From JBQTGK01 sp052400665 (GTDB lineage Bacteria; Bacteroidota; Bacteroidia; Bacteroidales; Marinifilaceae), in the NCBI GenBank assembly GCA_052400665.1, contig JBQTGK010000002.1: a stretch of DNA of 64,000 bases. One strand, 5' to 3'. The position numbers were made by a program, and so were the translations under genes. Below are positions 20,001 to 29,476 of the stretch, piece by piece (position 1 is the stretch's first letter; each line of letters begins with the position of its first letter). Below the pieces are notes generated by a model, which had not been told where the DNA came from, did not search any database, and saw only the letters and a program-made list of their open reading frames with translations.

Positions 20001-20569
20001 TCACAACTAAATTAGGTCGCAAAGCAAAAAATAATACGATTTTTTGGGGTGATGCAAAATTGATTCTAAAAGATGGATCAGAAGTATTACTATCTTCTCT
20101 TCCTGTTAAAACCAAAAATATATTGAGACCCAATGCAGGTGAGGATTATTATGGTGGAGCTATAAAAATTGGTGGTGAATTAATGCCAAATTCTACGCCA
20201 GGAATGCCTGAAAATTTTAAAGAAGCTGGAGAAATTACGATCGATTTATCAGGAATGGATGTGCTAAGTTTTAAAGCGAAAATTGGTGGTGACTTTCCAT
20301 TAGGAGATGAATCATCAAGACGTAAAACTATGGCCGTTCGTACGCAAGGGAAAAATACGCGCTACCTATCAGTAATTGAACCATACGAAACAAAATCTGT
20401 TATTAAATCGGTAACAGCTAAAAGTGCTAATGAGTTAATTGTAGAGTTGCTGGATGGAAGAATTCAAGAATTAACCATTTCTGATTTTGAAGGTGATGGT
20501 ACACAAATTAAAGTCTCGGTTAAAGAATTTTTAAATGGAGAGCTTCTTCGCGAAGAGCAATCAAATTAA
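17090..20569 (+). CDS. Large heparinase II/III-fold polysaccharide lyase
   Basis: A 1159-residue secreted protein (signal peptide to about 18, VTQAQ). Residues 20-180 look like a carbohydrate-binding jelly roll (WSKFAGISFEIFTKNESA, WQSVFVPWNMF) and 185-280 like an Ig-type linker domain. Residues 285-640 form an alpha/alpha toroid with NNWDLSEL (443-450) and DGWWYECAVGYNLW (487-500, Tyr497). Then comes the heparinase II/III C-terminal beta-sandwich with GGYHGHFDRTN (His673, His675). Such lyases use Tyr and His to cleave next to uronic acids by beta-elimination, making the ends that GH88 removes. The exact PL family is not assigned; PL37-type is possible. It differs in layout from the other three lyases here. 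Confidence 0.8.
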   Translation: MKLYLSILLLLLANVTQAQLKLSIGKPDFSDWSGIIKVKNKHANIHSGEAIFFAYPKLKSHSKGYRDYYTDACDWSKFAGISFEIFTKNESATAIELEFSVAPESTRKLQAKSTATIHVLGKGWQSVFVPWNMFNLAEGQRGTLQGVSKLRIKATSEKNKSLQIKDINLLKGQTIALDAPIKGKSAQAGSIVEYEIEIGNTSKKNQKIQLVFPRVGWEAMKASVEPSTLELSPNEIKSCKVLVKLPESLPQGAREKQVLKAIANGNTTATLEFTTAVTVPSPFMVHTSENWNVVLDKIEKYDWAKEGLAEYEAKAHKWKVPNYANKDAQIDVFRGPYLFHNNEAGSMMNCAIAYRLTGKKEYAQKCVDFLRKLSDEKKGYPATLRVNQNNFVKEGGVFQDVARGYDMVKDCDLLTKEDHRLIEKTLRLYVETAMLGNDNGGVNNWDLSELAGAFYSALVIQDWDLVDWCLNSPSGVYRQFTQGVMSDGWWYECAVGYNLWCSTMFSEMAIALRPWGENFVDAQKPIGTTPYYSLLPERMKPGLYGMNFDKWGTINKNSVGIKDMWNALIPFLDYRGVMFAVNDAKEDLVVGEPYELAYYLYGDPEYAAVINRGKTRNLLYGVPELPLVESEKIKQSAYSDNMGIVQLRSQTKNREQSEQIQAVLHYGTFGGYHGHFDRTNFLSMMRYGRSFYNPEMFWYGYKSHLYKFLVQTSINKNMVVVDQKMQEPKESFKTLYYTGDMMQATAVETKSRWSNPPYGGMIYGDKKHMTFAEKAFEEGRSVVVPVDAPAYGTITDFTESVLQRRLMIMMDDYVVLADYLQADTEHTYDWLFQMKGFKELLADKSERIKHDNQMSADPLSSAQFITDCDWYKTNGASRAQFEMCWGEGCDNGGARMPHSEDGPLKIDVITAWPQQNDIMIGTAPESFGVNKQLWYSVKADDQILVNDSTGAWILGSKNIELNIEGKSQLTLTTKLGRKAKNNTIFWGDAKLILKDGSEVLLSSLPVKTKNILRPNAGEDYYGGAIKIGGELMPNSTPGMPENFKEAGEITIDLSGMDVLSFKAKIGGDFPLGDESSRRKTMAVRTQGKNTRYLSVIEPYETKSVIKSVTAKSANELIVELLDGRIQELTISDFEGDGTQIKVSVKEFLNGELLREEQSN

Positions 20570-20711
20570 AAAGTAGCAATAGAATTGAATTGAAAGTTGT
20601 TCAAAATAGATGTTTTTTACGTAAAATGAACATTTTGTAATTATTTAATGTTTTGAAAGATAAGGTATTGATGTCAAAAACAGAAGTTTTAGAAATAAAA
20701 TAAACTTTTAG

Positions 20712-20798
20712 CTTGCCTTATCTTTCGTCGTAATTTTTGCTTCTTGTCAATTGCATGAGCAAAAAATTAAAGTAGGTGATGATGAGTTTCAAATCTAG
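20712..20798 (+). pseudogene. Remnant of a lipoprotein gene start
   Basis: Between a TAG at 20709 and a TAG at 20796 there is a 28-codon frame reading LALSFVVIFASC then QLHEQKIKVGDDEF, a convincing lipoprotein signal with lipobox FASC but no start codon and an early stop. It is probably the stub of a deleted lipoprotein gene between the lyase and GH95 genes. Confidence 0.5.
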
Positions 20799-20821
20799 TG
20801 TATACAAAAGTGATTTATAAT

Positions 20822-23362
20822 ATGAAGGGTATTAAACAAAGGATAATGTCGCTTTCAAAACTAGTTTTGTTTGTTGCAGTGGCTCTTAGTATGAGTTTTT
20901 GTTCTGCAGAACAAGCTCCAAAAGCGAATTTAAAATTATGGTACGATGCGCCAGCAGCAGACTGGAATGAGGCTTTACCTATTGGAAATGGTCGTTTGGG
21001 TGCGATGGTATATGGTATTCCTAATCAGGAAAATATTCAATTGAATGAAGAAACACTTTGGTCTGGAGGTCCACATCGAAATGACAACCCTGATGCGAAG
21101 GCGATTTTAGATAAAATCCGTAAACTTTTATTCAACGGAAAATACAAGGAGGCACATAAATTGGCTAATGCAAAGATTATCTCACAAACATCTGCTGGGA
21201 TGAACTATGAAACGGTTGGAAATTTGCGTCTTAATTTCGATGGTCATGAAAATTATTCTGATTATTCTCGGGAGTTGGATATTGAGAATGCAATTGCTAA
21301 AACATCCTATGTTGTTGATGGTGTTGAATATATTAGAGAAGTATTTACATCTTTTACCGATCAGGTTTTGGTGATAAAACTAACAGCCAGCGAAAAAGGA
21401 AAAATCAGTTTTTCTGCAGGCTTAGACAGACCTGAACCTGCTGTTGTTAGTGTAAGTACTGAGGGCGATAATGTAGTAAAGATGACAGGTACTTGTGCTG
21501 ACACAAAAAGCAAAAGAACACCTAAAAATACGCTTCCTATTAAAGGGCGAGTAAATTTTGAGTCGAGAGTAAAAGTTGTACCTGAAGGTGGTTCTTTGTT
21601 TTCAACCGAAAATACAGTATCCTTAAGCAATGCCAATAGCGCAACTTTATATGTATCAATAGCGACTAACTTTGTCAACTATCAGGATGTTAGTGCCGAT
21701 GAGCACCAACGTGCAAGTGACTATTTGGCTAAAGCTGAAAAGAAAAGCTACGAATTGTTAAAGTCCGATCATTCTGCTTTTTATCAAAACTATTTTAACC
21801 GGGTATCGCTCGATCTAGGAAGTACTGATTCTATTCAAAATCCGACTGATGTTCGAATCAAACAATTTAGCCAAGGTAACGATCCTGCTTTGGCAGCCTT
21901 GTACTATCAGTTTGGACGTTACCTATTGATTTGTTCTTCTCAACCGGGTGGGCAAGCTAGTAATTTACAGGGGATTTGGTGCAAGGATCTTACTCCACCA
22001 TGGAAAAGTGCTTATACTGTAAATATAAATACAGAAATGAATTATTGGCCTGCAGAGCCAACAAATTTGAGCGAGTTGCACGAACCTTTAATTGACTTAG
22101 TAAAGGATCTTTCAGTTGCAGGTCGTAAAACGGCGCAAGATATGTACGGAGCTGATGGTTGGGTTTGTCATCACAATACAGATTTATGGCGAATTTGTGG
22201 ACCTGTTGATGGAGCTACCTGGGGAATGTGGCCTAGTGGAGGAATTTGGTTAAGTCAGCACTTATGGGAAAAGTATTTGTACAGTGGTGATCTAGAATAT
22301 TTGAAAGAGGTTTATCCTGCAATGAAGGGTTCTGCTGAGTTTTGCTTAAGCTTTTTAACACCAGAGCCTGAACATGGATGGTTGATTTTCGCACCATCTA
22401 CTTCGCCAGAGAACAGACCTTCATTTCAGCAAAAGATGGTGAATATTGCCTATGGAGCTACTATGGATAATCAGTTGATATTTGATATGTTGACAAGAAC
22501 AGCTGAAGCGGCCAAGCATTTAAATATTGATGAAGACTTTGTTAAAGAGTTAGAAGCAACCATTCCAAAACTGGCACCAAACCAGATTGGTCAGCATGCG
22601 CAAATACAGGAATGGATTCACGATTGGGATGATCCGGAAGATAAGCACCGTCATATTTCGATGTTGTATGGTATGCATCCTTCCAATCAATTTTCACCTT
22701 TCCGAACACCGAAATTAGCCGAAGCTGCTCGAAATGTATTGATTTACCGTGGAGATCCATCTACAGGTTGGTCCATGAACTGGAAAATTAACCAATGGGC
22801 ACGTTTACTGGATGGTAACCACGCTTACAAAATGATGACAGACCAAATTAAATTGGTAGGTCGCCCTGATTCACCCAAAGGAGGGGGAACTTATGCAAAC
22901 ATGTTAGATGCACATCCACCTTTTCAAATTGATGGAAACTTCGGTTTTACTGCTGGTTTAACCGAGATGTTAATGCAAAGTCATGATGGTGCTATCCATT
23001 TAATTCCTGCTTTACCTGATGTATGGAAAAAAGGACGTGTTACAGGTTTACGTGCCAGAGGAGGTTTCGAAATAGAATCGATGGAATGGAAAGACGGAAA
23101 AGTAATGAAAGTCATTATAAAATCTACCATTGGAGGCAATTGCCGAATTCGTTCCTATTCTGAATTAGAATTAGAGGGGGAAGGAATACTTGAAAAAGCT
23201 AGTGGTACAAATACCAATCCTTTTTATCAGGTTCCAAGCATCAAAAAACCTTTGATTTCAGAGAAAGCAGATTTAAAAGGATTTGAGCTTCGAGATACAT
23301 ACTTGTATGATATTGATACAGAGATTGGACAAACACTTGTTTTAGTAAATGGAAAATTATAA
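20822..23362 (+). CDS. GH95 alpha-L-fucosidase/galactosidase, lipoprotein
   Basis: The frame is open from a GTG at 20798, but the ATG at 20822 gives an 846-residue protein with lipobox SMSFC (Cys27) and is preferred. GH95 motifs: LWYDAPAADWNEALPIGNGR, LNEETLWSGGP, GGQASNLQGIWC, VNINTEMNYWPAEP (Asn401 and Asn403), HHNTDLWRICGP, STSPENRP and FQIDGNFGFTAGLTEML (Asp704). These match the residues known to act in bifidobacterial GH95 1,2-alpha-L-fucosidase, an inverting enzyme. Some GH95 members act on alpha-L-galactose. Together with GH29 it argues for fucose branches. Confidence 0.95.
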   Translation: MKGIKQRIMSLSKLVLFVAVALSMSFCSAEQAPKANLKLWYDAPAADWNEALPIGNGRLGAMVYGIPNQENIQLNEETLWSGGPHRNDNPDAKAILDKIRKLLFNGKYKEAHKLANAKIISQTSAGMNYETVGNLRLNFDGHENYSDYSRELDIENAIAKTSYVVDGVEYIREVFTSFTDQVLVIKLTASEKGKISFSAGLDRPEPAVVSVSTEGDNVVKMTGTCADTKSKRTPKNTLPIKGRVNFESRVKVVPEGGSLFSTENTVSLSNANSATLYVSIATNFVNYQDVSADEHQRASDYLAKAEKKSYELLKSDHSAFYQNYFNRVSLDLGSTDSIQNPTDVRIKQFSQGNDPALAALYYQFGRYLLICSSQPGGQASNLQGIWCKDLTPPWKSAYTVNINTEMNYWPAEPTNLSELHEPLIDLVKDLSVAGRKTAQDMYGADGWVCHHNTDLWRICGPVDGATWGMWPSGGIWLSQHLWEKYLYSGDLEYLKEVYPAMKGSAEFCLSFLTPEPEHGWLIFAPSTSPENRPSFQQKMVNIAYGATMDNQLIFDMLTRTAEAAKHLNIDEDFVKELEATIPKLAPNQIGQHAQIQEWIHDWDDPEDKHRHISMLYGMHPSNQFSPFRTPKLAEAARNVLIYRGDPSTGWSMNWKINQWARLLDGNHAYKMMTDQIKLVGRPDSPKGGGTYANMLDAHPPFQIDGNFGFTAGLTEMLMQSHDGAIHLIPALPDVWKKGRVTGLRARGGFEIESMEWKDGKVMKVIIKSTIGGNCRIRSYSELELEGEGILEKASGTNTNPFYQVPSIKKPLISEKADLKGFELRDTYLYDIDTEIGQTLVLVNGKL

Positions 23363-23686
23363 AAGCGGAAAATAGGAAGCTTAAGATTAGAATTATAGGC
23401 GATTATTGATGTTTAATCTAGCCAGTAGTTTGTGTGCTTTAATTTTTGAAAAACAATAGTGGTATTTTGTATATTGCTTAGAATTAGAATGTAAGGAGTC
23501 TTAGGGATTATGGTAATTACTTATTCTGCAACAAGCTCACTACTTTTTGGGATTAATATTAGATACACATGTAGGGCTATTATTTACTTTAGCTATCTCA
23601 TTTCTCCTTGCGTGAAGAGAGCATATATGTTATGCAAACGATATAGGTGAATGTGCAGTATTAACGAAAAGTGAAAATCCCAATTT
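23363..23686. other. Spacer between GH95 and tandem lyase genes
   Basis: 324 bases with stops in all plus-strand frames and no recognizable gene, hairpin or promoter. One frame around 23520-23620 reads as a hydrophobic stretch without a start codon; I could not connect it to any family. Confidence 0.4.
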
Positions 23687-26590
23687 ATGAAACTCTACCT
23701 AAATTTAATATTAGCATCCGTGTTCATGATGTTTTTTAATAAGCAAAATAAGGTAAAATCTATAGGTGTTAATTGGATGAGAATTTTAATGGTGTTCCTG
23801 TTGATGATGCAAATAGGAATTGTTTGCGGACAAAATAATGTGAATAATAGCACCACATCAAATAAAATACATCCTAGAATTCTTAATTCTGAACTTAAAC
23901 GAGAAGCTCTAGAAAACTCTTTGGCTAAAGTAGAATGGAAAAGAGAGTTTGTCGAAAGAAAAAAAGAGAGTGTAGAAAAGTACATCCAACTGTGCGAAAA
24001 AGATCCGAATTGGTTGGTTTCCCGTTTGCAAATGAATTGGAAAACGAAACATTCAAATGTTTATTTAAAAGGAGGTAATTTTTCATATTCCGATGGAGAA
24101 GCACCTGTTCCTACAGTTCGTTATTCGGGAACTCGAGATTGGGCTACTGATTACATAAAGCCAAAACTCGAGGATGTTGAACCTTATTTTGACGATGAGC
24201 GTGGCTATTTTCTGGAAAATAAGAATACAGGCAAAAAAGAGTGGGTTCATCCATCAAAAATGGGTCATGCTATCGAAGGTATCAACAGGCAAATATTATC
24301 CATTGTGCAAGATGCAGCTTTTTTATATTGGCTTACAGGTGAGGAAAAATATGCCAAATTTGCAGAACCTGTATTTCTAACCTATATGGATGGAATGCAT
24401 TATCGCAATCCTCCAGAGGTGTTGGATGAATCAAGTCAGAAAGATATTTCAGGCTTAGCCACCTTCGAGGTGATACATGAGCAGGCCGTGATTCATTTGG
24501 CGCTATCTTACGATTATTTGTATAATTATTTTATCAAAAATAAGCGAGATCTACATCATTCGGTGGCCGTTTTTCAAAAATGGGGCGATCAAATTATTAA
24601 ATACGGTATTCCAGATAACAATTGGAATTTATTTCAGGCACGATTCTTAACTTATATTGCTCTGGTTTTGGAAGGTGATGAAAATTATGCCAATGGAAAA
24701 GGACAGCAGTATTATTTGAAACACACTTTTGATGTATCAACGCCACGTCAAATTGCGATAAAAGACGCATTGTTGGTTTATGATCAGGAGACGGGCATCT
24801 GGCCTGAATCACCATCCTATTCGATGCATGTAAATACGACTTTGCTCGAAATAATGGCTTTGCTGGATAATGTGACTAATGCCAATGAATTAGCCAATTT
24901 TCCTATTATTGAGAAGGCTGCACTAGCCTGTTTTCAATATTTATTTCCAAGTGGGAATAATGTGGGTTTTGGTGACTCTGGTCATGGTACTATTCCTTTT
25001 GAAAATTTTGAGCTGTTAATAGCAAATTATAAAAAGTACAAGAACACGAAGAAAGAACAATTGATCACTTCCTTGTTGCAACCGGATATTGAAAATGGAT
25101 CATACAAAAGAAGAGCTAAAGATTTGTTTCAGCTTAATTTTTATGTTGATGAGTTAAGTAGTATTGCGGAAGAAGTAGAAACATCAGCTTTAATGACGCC
25201 CACTTTTTATGCTTCCAATGTAAGTATGTTTGTGCAGCGTATGGGAAAAGCAGATAAGGCCATTATGGTTTCTACTGTTGGTTCGTATGGAAATCACGCA
25301 CATACCAATGGCATCTCCATGGAATTGTTTGCTAATAATTACGTTCACGCACCCGATATGGGCAGAGGTAGAAGCTATTGGAGTCCTGATTTTAAGGAAT
25401 ATTACGCTAAAATGCCAGCGCATAACACTGTTGTGGTAGATGGAAAGTCGAACTATAGCAATATGCGAAGTTTCCATCCATATAGTATGGATCATCACTA
25501 TCCAAAATCGGGAGAACTAAATCCTGGATTTAAACAAGTATCATTTTGTAAGGTTTCATTTGTAGAACCAGCAACAAATGCCGATCAACAACGATTGACG
25601 GCTATTATTAATACGCCATCGGGTAATGGATATGTGCTGGATTTGTTTCGGTCGAAGACAGAGGAAGATACTCAAAAGCACGAGTACTTTTATCACAACT
25701 TAGCTCATTCGTTCCAGCTTTACGATCATGCAGATAAGCAATTGAAACTGAGAAAAACCAAAGAGCTAACATCAAAGGATGGTCAATTAAAAGCCTACGA
25801 TTATTTGACCGATAAGAAAGAGATAACACTTGATGGTGACTTAAAGGCCATGTTTAAAATTAAAGAAGACGGTAAACCTGATAATTTGATGAAAGTTTGG
25901 ATTAAAGGGAATGAAAACCAGTCTATTTTTTCGGTTAAGAGCCCCAAAAGTAATGCCATATCAAAAGGGACTGGTACTGCACCCAAATCTTTGATTGGTA
26001 AAAAAATGCCAACATTAATTTTGAGAAGAAATGAGGAAGCTTGGACAAAACCATTTGTATTACTGTTTAACCCATATTTTGAAAATGGAGATAACCCGAT
26101 AGAAGATGTGGATTTTAGTGAAATGCAAAAGAATCCTTCTTGTCAGAAAATAAAAGTTAGCCATTCCAATGGAATAACAAATGACCAGATTGTCGTATCA
26201 AAATCGGAAAATGATGTCGTATCGAATGATGATTTCTATCAAAAAGGGTTATTCTCAATAGTGAGGGTGACTGAAGAAAAGGATATTCCTGATTTTATAT
26301 TTGCTTCAGGTGTTTATCAATTAAAATACAAAGAGTGGGAAATTTTAGCGGTGAATACGGCAGCTACAGTCTCAATCGAAAACACGAATGAAGGACTGAT
26401 GGTACAAAACGATAATCCAGTGGTGTTGAAAGTCCCTATAATTACTGATTTTAAACCTGCTATCATTCGATTGTTCGATGAAACCGGAAAGTACATTGAT
26501 CGAAAAGGAAATGTGAACAGGCACAATACAAACCAGATTGAGTTTCGTTTAGCAAAACCTTACAAAAAAGCTTTAATCATTTCAGAATAA
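23687..26590 (+). CDS. Heparinase II/III-fold polysaccharide lyase (tandem copy 1)
   Basis: 967 residues. The N-terminus has two hydrophobic stretches; starting at the internal ATG at 23777 leaves a normal signal peptide (MRILMVFLLMMQIGIVCGQ), so the true start may be there. The toroid domain has NNWNLFQARF and WPESPSYSMHV (372-382, Tyr378); the C-terminal beta-sandwich has GNHAHTNGISMEL (His537, His539) and PAHNTVVVDG. These are the layout and likely catalytic residues of heparinase II/III-type uronate lyases. It is a paralogue of the next gene, sharing NWKTK, SDGEAPVPTVR, the ED(V)-P-Y-DDERG pattern and NNWNL. The exact PL family is not assigned. Confidence 0.78.
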   Translation: MKLYLNLILASVFMMFFNKQNKVKSIGVNWMRILMVFLLMMQIGIVCGQNNVNNSTTSNKIHPRILNSELKREALENSLAKVEWKREFVERKKESVEKYIQLCEKDPNWLVSRLQMNWKTKHSNVYLKGGNFSYSDGEAPVPTVRYSGTRDWATDYIKPKLEDVEPYFDDERGYFLENKNTGKKEWVHPSKMGHAIEGINRQILSIVQDAAFLYWLTGEEKYAKFAEPVFLTYMDGMHYRNPPEVLDESSQKDISGLATFEVIHEQAVIHLALSYDYLYNYFIKNKRDLHHSVAVFQKWGDQIIKYGIPDNNWNLFQARFLTYIALVLEGDENYANGKGQQYYLKHTFDVSTPRQIAIKDALLVYDQETGIWPESPSYSMHVNTTLLEIMALLDNVTNANELANFPIIEKAALACFQYLFPSGNNVGFGDSGHGTIPFENFELLIANYKKYKNTKKEQLITSLLQPDIENGSYKRRAKDLFQLNFYVDELSSIAEEVETSALMTPTFYASNVSMFVQRMGKADKAIMVSTVGSYGNHAHTNGISMELFANNYVHAPDMGRGRSYWSPDFKEYYAKMPAHNTVVVDGKSNYSNMRSFHPYSMDHHYPKSGELNPGFKQVSFCKVSFVEPATNADQQRLTAIINTPSGNGYVLDLFRSKTEEDTQKHEYFYHNLAHSFQLYDHADKQLKLRKTKELTSKDGQLKAYDYLTDKKEITLDGDLKAMFKIKEDGKPDNLMKVWIKGNENQSIFSVKSPKSNAISKGTGTAPKSLIGKKMPTLILRRNEEAWTKPFVLLFNPYFENGDNPIEDVDFSEMQKNPSCQKIKVSHSNGITNDQIVVSKSENDVVSNDDFYQKGLFSIVRVTEEKDIPDFIFASGVYQLKYKEWEILAVNTAATVSIENTNEGLMVQNDNPVVLKVPIITDFKPAIIRLFDETGKYIDRKGNVNRHNTNQIEFRLAKPYKKALIISE

Positions 26591-26601
26591 AATATTTTAC
26601 G

Positions 26602-29349
26602 ATGCATTTTACAAAAAAAATAAGCGTATCGATAGCGTTCATTTTTATGGCTATTGTTGCGAATTCGCAAGTAAGCAGTAAGATTCCATTACCTAAAAAT
26701 TTGGAACAAGGATATCCTCGTTTATACATCACTCAGGATGAAAAGCCAGGATTAGAAGCTACCATTAAGGAAGAAAAGTGGGCACAAGATGTTCTTAATG
26801 GAATTCATAAGCGAATTGACAGTTATGTCAAGCGTCATGTAGACGATCCTGAATGGATGGTATCGCGCCTGCAAATGCACTGGAAAACAAAAGCAAAGAA
26901 CGAATACATCAATGGTATTTATTATTCGCACTCCGATGGTGAAGCTCCAGTTCCTACAGTTCGTTTTTCTGGTTGTCGCGATTATACGACTCCTTATGGC
27001 ATACCCAATTTGGAAGATGTTGTTCCTTACTTAGATGATGAGCGTGGTTTATATTTGCCAAATCGTAGCAAAGAAGGAAATCCTTTCGAGTGGGCTGAGC
27101 CAGCAAATACGGGGGGTATAATTAATAGACTTAATGAGAAAATTTTGTCCTTAGCTCGTGATGCTGCTTTTATTTATTGGCTCGAAAATGATGAGCGTTA
27201 TGCCAAATTTGCCTATGATATTCTCAATACTTATATGGCAGGTATGTATTACCGAAGCGAACCAATTGACTTGTTGAATGGGCATATTCAAACTTTGGTA
27301 GGCTTTACTTGTTTTCAAGTCATCCACGAAAGAGGTCTAATTTATGTTTCAGAGGCCTACGATTTTTTACATTCTTATATCGAAACAAAGTACAAGGGTG
27401 AAATAGCAAATTACGATGCAACCATTAAGCGATGGACCGATCAAGTGATTAAAAATGGAGTGCCTCAAAACAATTGGAATTTGCATCAGGCGAATACGAT
27501 TTTAAAGGCTGCCATGGTGTTGCGCGATAATAAGAATTACGAAGATGCAAAAGGACGCGAGTATTACATCAACCATATATTAAATGTTACATCGCCACGT
27601 CAATGGTCGTTTACTAAGTTAATGGATTACGGTTACGATGAAAATAATGGTGTTTGGGCTGAGTGTCCTGGTTACTCGCAAGGTGTTACCAAAGAAATGA
27701 TGCATTTTATTGCCGATTTCGATCATACTTTCGATCATAACATTTTGCCTTATACGCCGGTCATGAAAAAGGCGGTTAAAATGTTGCCACAATATTTGTT
27801 TCCCAATGGACAAATTGTAGCTTTTGGTGATTCCTACTATGGACCAATTTACACTCAACCAATTAGTGATATGATTCGCTTGGCTCAAAAATATAAGGAT
27901 ACTGAAATGGAAGCTGAATTCACGGCCATGTATCGTTTGTTTGAACCTGATGCTGATTATACAAAAAAGAAAGGCAAAACAAAGGCAGAGATTTCTTCCT
28001 TTTTCGCCAGTAAACCATTGGAGCTTAATCCCAAAATGAAAGCTGGTAGTTGGAGCGATTACATCACACAAACATTTTATGCACCCAATGTAAGTTGGCA
28101 TGTACAGCGCATGGGGCAAGGTACAAACGGTATGATGGTTTCCCTTAACGGATCGCTTGGAAATCATATGCATGCCAATGGAATTAACATGGAACTTTAT
28201 GGAAAAGGTTTTGTTCAAGGAGCCGATCCTGGGAAAGGAGCTGGTTATTTACAGCCAATCTATTTGGAGTACTATTCTCAATTTCCAGCACACAATACAG
28301 TTATGGTCGATGGAATTTCTTCATATACCGAAATGTACAGTAGTCATGCTTTTGATTTAATGGGAGCCTATCCAAAATCAGAGAAAAAGGAGGGGTTTTA
28401 TACGGATATTACTTATTCTGATGTTGCTTTTCTGGAACCTGAAACACAAAGTGATCAGAATAGAACGGTTAGTATTGTTAAAACAGGAGAAACAACAGGA
28501 TATTATGTCGATGTTTTTCGTTCAAAGAAACAACGAAAAGGAGATAAATTCCACGATTATTTCTACCATAACCTTGGGCAAAGTATGCAACTAAGCGATG
28601 CGGAAGGCGTAGCCTTGGATTTGAAACCAAGCGAAGAAATGGCTTTTGCAGGAGGACATCTCTATGCACTGGATTACATGTGGGATAAAAAATCGATTCG
28701 CACGAATAAGGATTATCAGGCAGAATGGAGAATAGACATGCCAGAAGGTAAATCGGATGTGTTTATGAACTTGTGGATGAAAGGGACAGAAGGGCGTGAA
28801 GTGTTTTCTATTAAATCACCTCCATGTAAATCATTTAAACATAGCAAAGGTATTCCTTATGATGTAGGTAGCGAACCTTATTTAACTTTAGCTGCTCGTC
28901 AACACGGAGAAGCTTGGGAACATCCTTTTATTTCGGTGTATGAACCTTATACTTCTGAGCAGGGGAAAAGCATAATTTCTATTCAAGGATTTGAGGACGA
29001 AAATGGAAATAAAGATTTTGCAGGTTTACAGATCATGAACAAGTCTGGACGTGAAGACTTTATATTCTCATCTTATAATGGAAAAAAAGCCCAATACAAT
29101 AACATGTCATCAGATGCTACCTATGCATTAATTGGCAATGAAAAGAATGGTGATTTTGTTTTGTTCATGGGAAATGGAACCCAATTAAAGGCAAAAAGAT
29201 TTACCATAAAATCAAGCGAAAAGGGAAATGTTGTATTGAAATTTAAGGATGGAGATTTCTATTTGCATAATGAGGTGGCAGTAACTATTTCTGGTAAAAA
29301 GGAAACTACATTTAAAGCTGGTGAATTACGTAAAATCAAATTAAAATAA
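26602..29349 (+). CDS. Heparinase II/III-fold polysaccharide lyase (tandem copy 2)
   Basis: 915 residues with signal peptide (VANSQ, about 22). It starts 11 bases after its paralogue and shares its whole length: SDGEAPVPTVRFSG, VVPYLDDERGLYLP, NNWNLHQANT, WAECPGYSQGV (352-362, Tyr358), LGNHMHANGINMEL (His522, His524) and PAHNTVMVDGIS. The likely catalytic Tyr and His residues are kept in both copies, so both are probably active, perhaps on differently substituted uronic acid sites. The gene pair is a tandem duplication that has since diverged. No clear terminator separates it from the GH43 gene. Confidence 0.8.
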   Translation: MHFTKKISVSIAFIFMAIVANSQVSSKIPLPKNLEQGYPRLYITQDEKPGLEATIKEEKWAQDVLNGIHKRIDSYVKRHVDDPEWMVSRLQMHWKTKAKNEYINGIYYSHSDGEAPVPTVRFSGCRDYTTPYGIPNLEDVVPYLDDERGLYLPNRSKEGNPFEWAEPANTGGIINRLNEKILSLARDAAFIYWLENDERYAKFAYDILNTYMAGMYYRSEPIDLLNGHIQTLVGFTCFQVIHERGLIYVSEAYDFLHSYIETKYKGEIANYDATIKRWTDQVIKNGVPQNNWNLHQANTILKAAMVLRDNKNYEDAKGREYYINHILNVTSPRQWSFTKLMDYGYDENNGVWAECPGYSQGVTKEMMHFIADFDHTFDHNILPYTPVMKKAVKMLPQYLFPNGQIVAFGDSYYGPIYTQPISDMIRLAQKYKDTEMEAEFTAMYRLFEPDADYTKKKGKTKAEISSFFASKPLELNPKMKAGSWSDYITQTFYAPNVSWHVQRMGQGTNGMMVSLNGSLGNHMHANGINMELYGKGFVQGADPGKGAGYLQPIYLEYYSQFPAHNTVMVDGISSYTEMYSSHAFDLMGAYPKSEKKEGFYTDITYSDVAFLEPETQSDQNRTVSIVKTGETTGYYVDVFRSKKQRKGDKFHDYFYHNLGQSMQLSDAEGVALDLKPSEEMAFAGGHLYALDYMWDKKSIRTNKDYQAEWRIDMPEGKSDVFMNLWMKGTEGREVFSIKSPPCKSFKHSKGIPYDVGSEPYLTLAARQHGEAWEHPFISVYEPYTSEQGKSIISIQGFEDENGNKDFAGLQIMNKSGREDFIFSSYNGKKAQYNNMSSDATYALIGNEKNGDFVLFMGNGTQLKAKRFTIKSSEKGNVVLKFKDGDFYLHNEVAVTISGKKETTFKAGELRKIKLK

Positions 29350-29476
29350 TAAAACCTAAGTGTGTTTTTTAGAAATCTAATATTTAATGATGTACCTAGT
29401 TTAGCTAGATTAAATATAGGTTTAACAAAACAAACAATTTTTAATGAATATAATTTTTACATACAAATCAATTAAC

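Noticed and set aside
23520..23620. Hydrophobic reading frame in the spacer before the tandem lyases
   Set aside because: There is no start codon or leader, stops occur on both sides and there is no family similarity; unlike the 20712 stub there is no lipobox or other diagnostic motif.
27619..28218. Long 199-codon open frame on the minus strand
   Set aside because: It lies fully inside the lyase gene at 26602, whose motifs are clear. The minus-strand translation has no recognizable domain and is His/Ile-rich in the way typical of antisense shadows.
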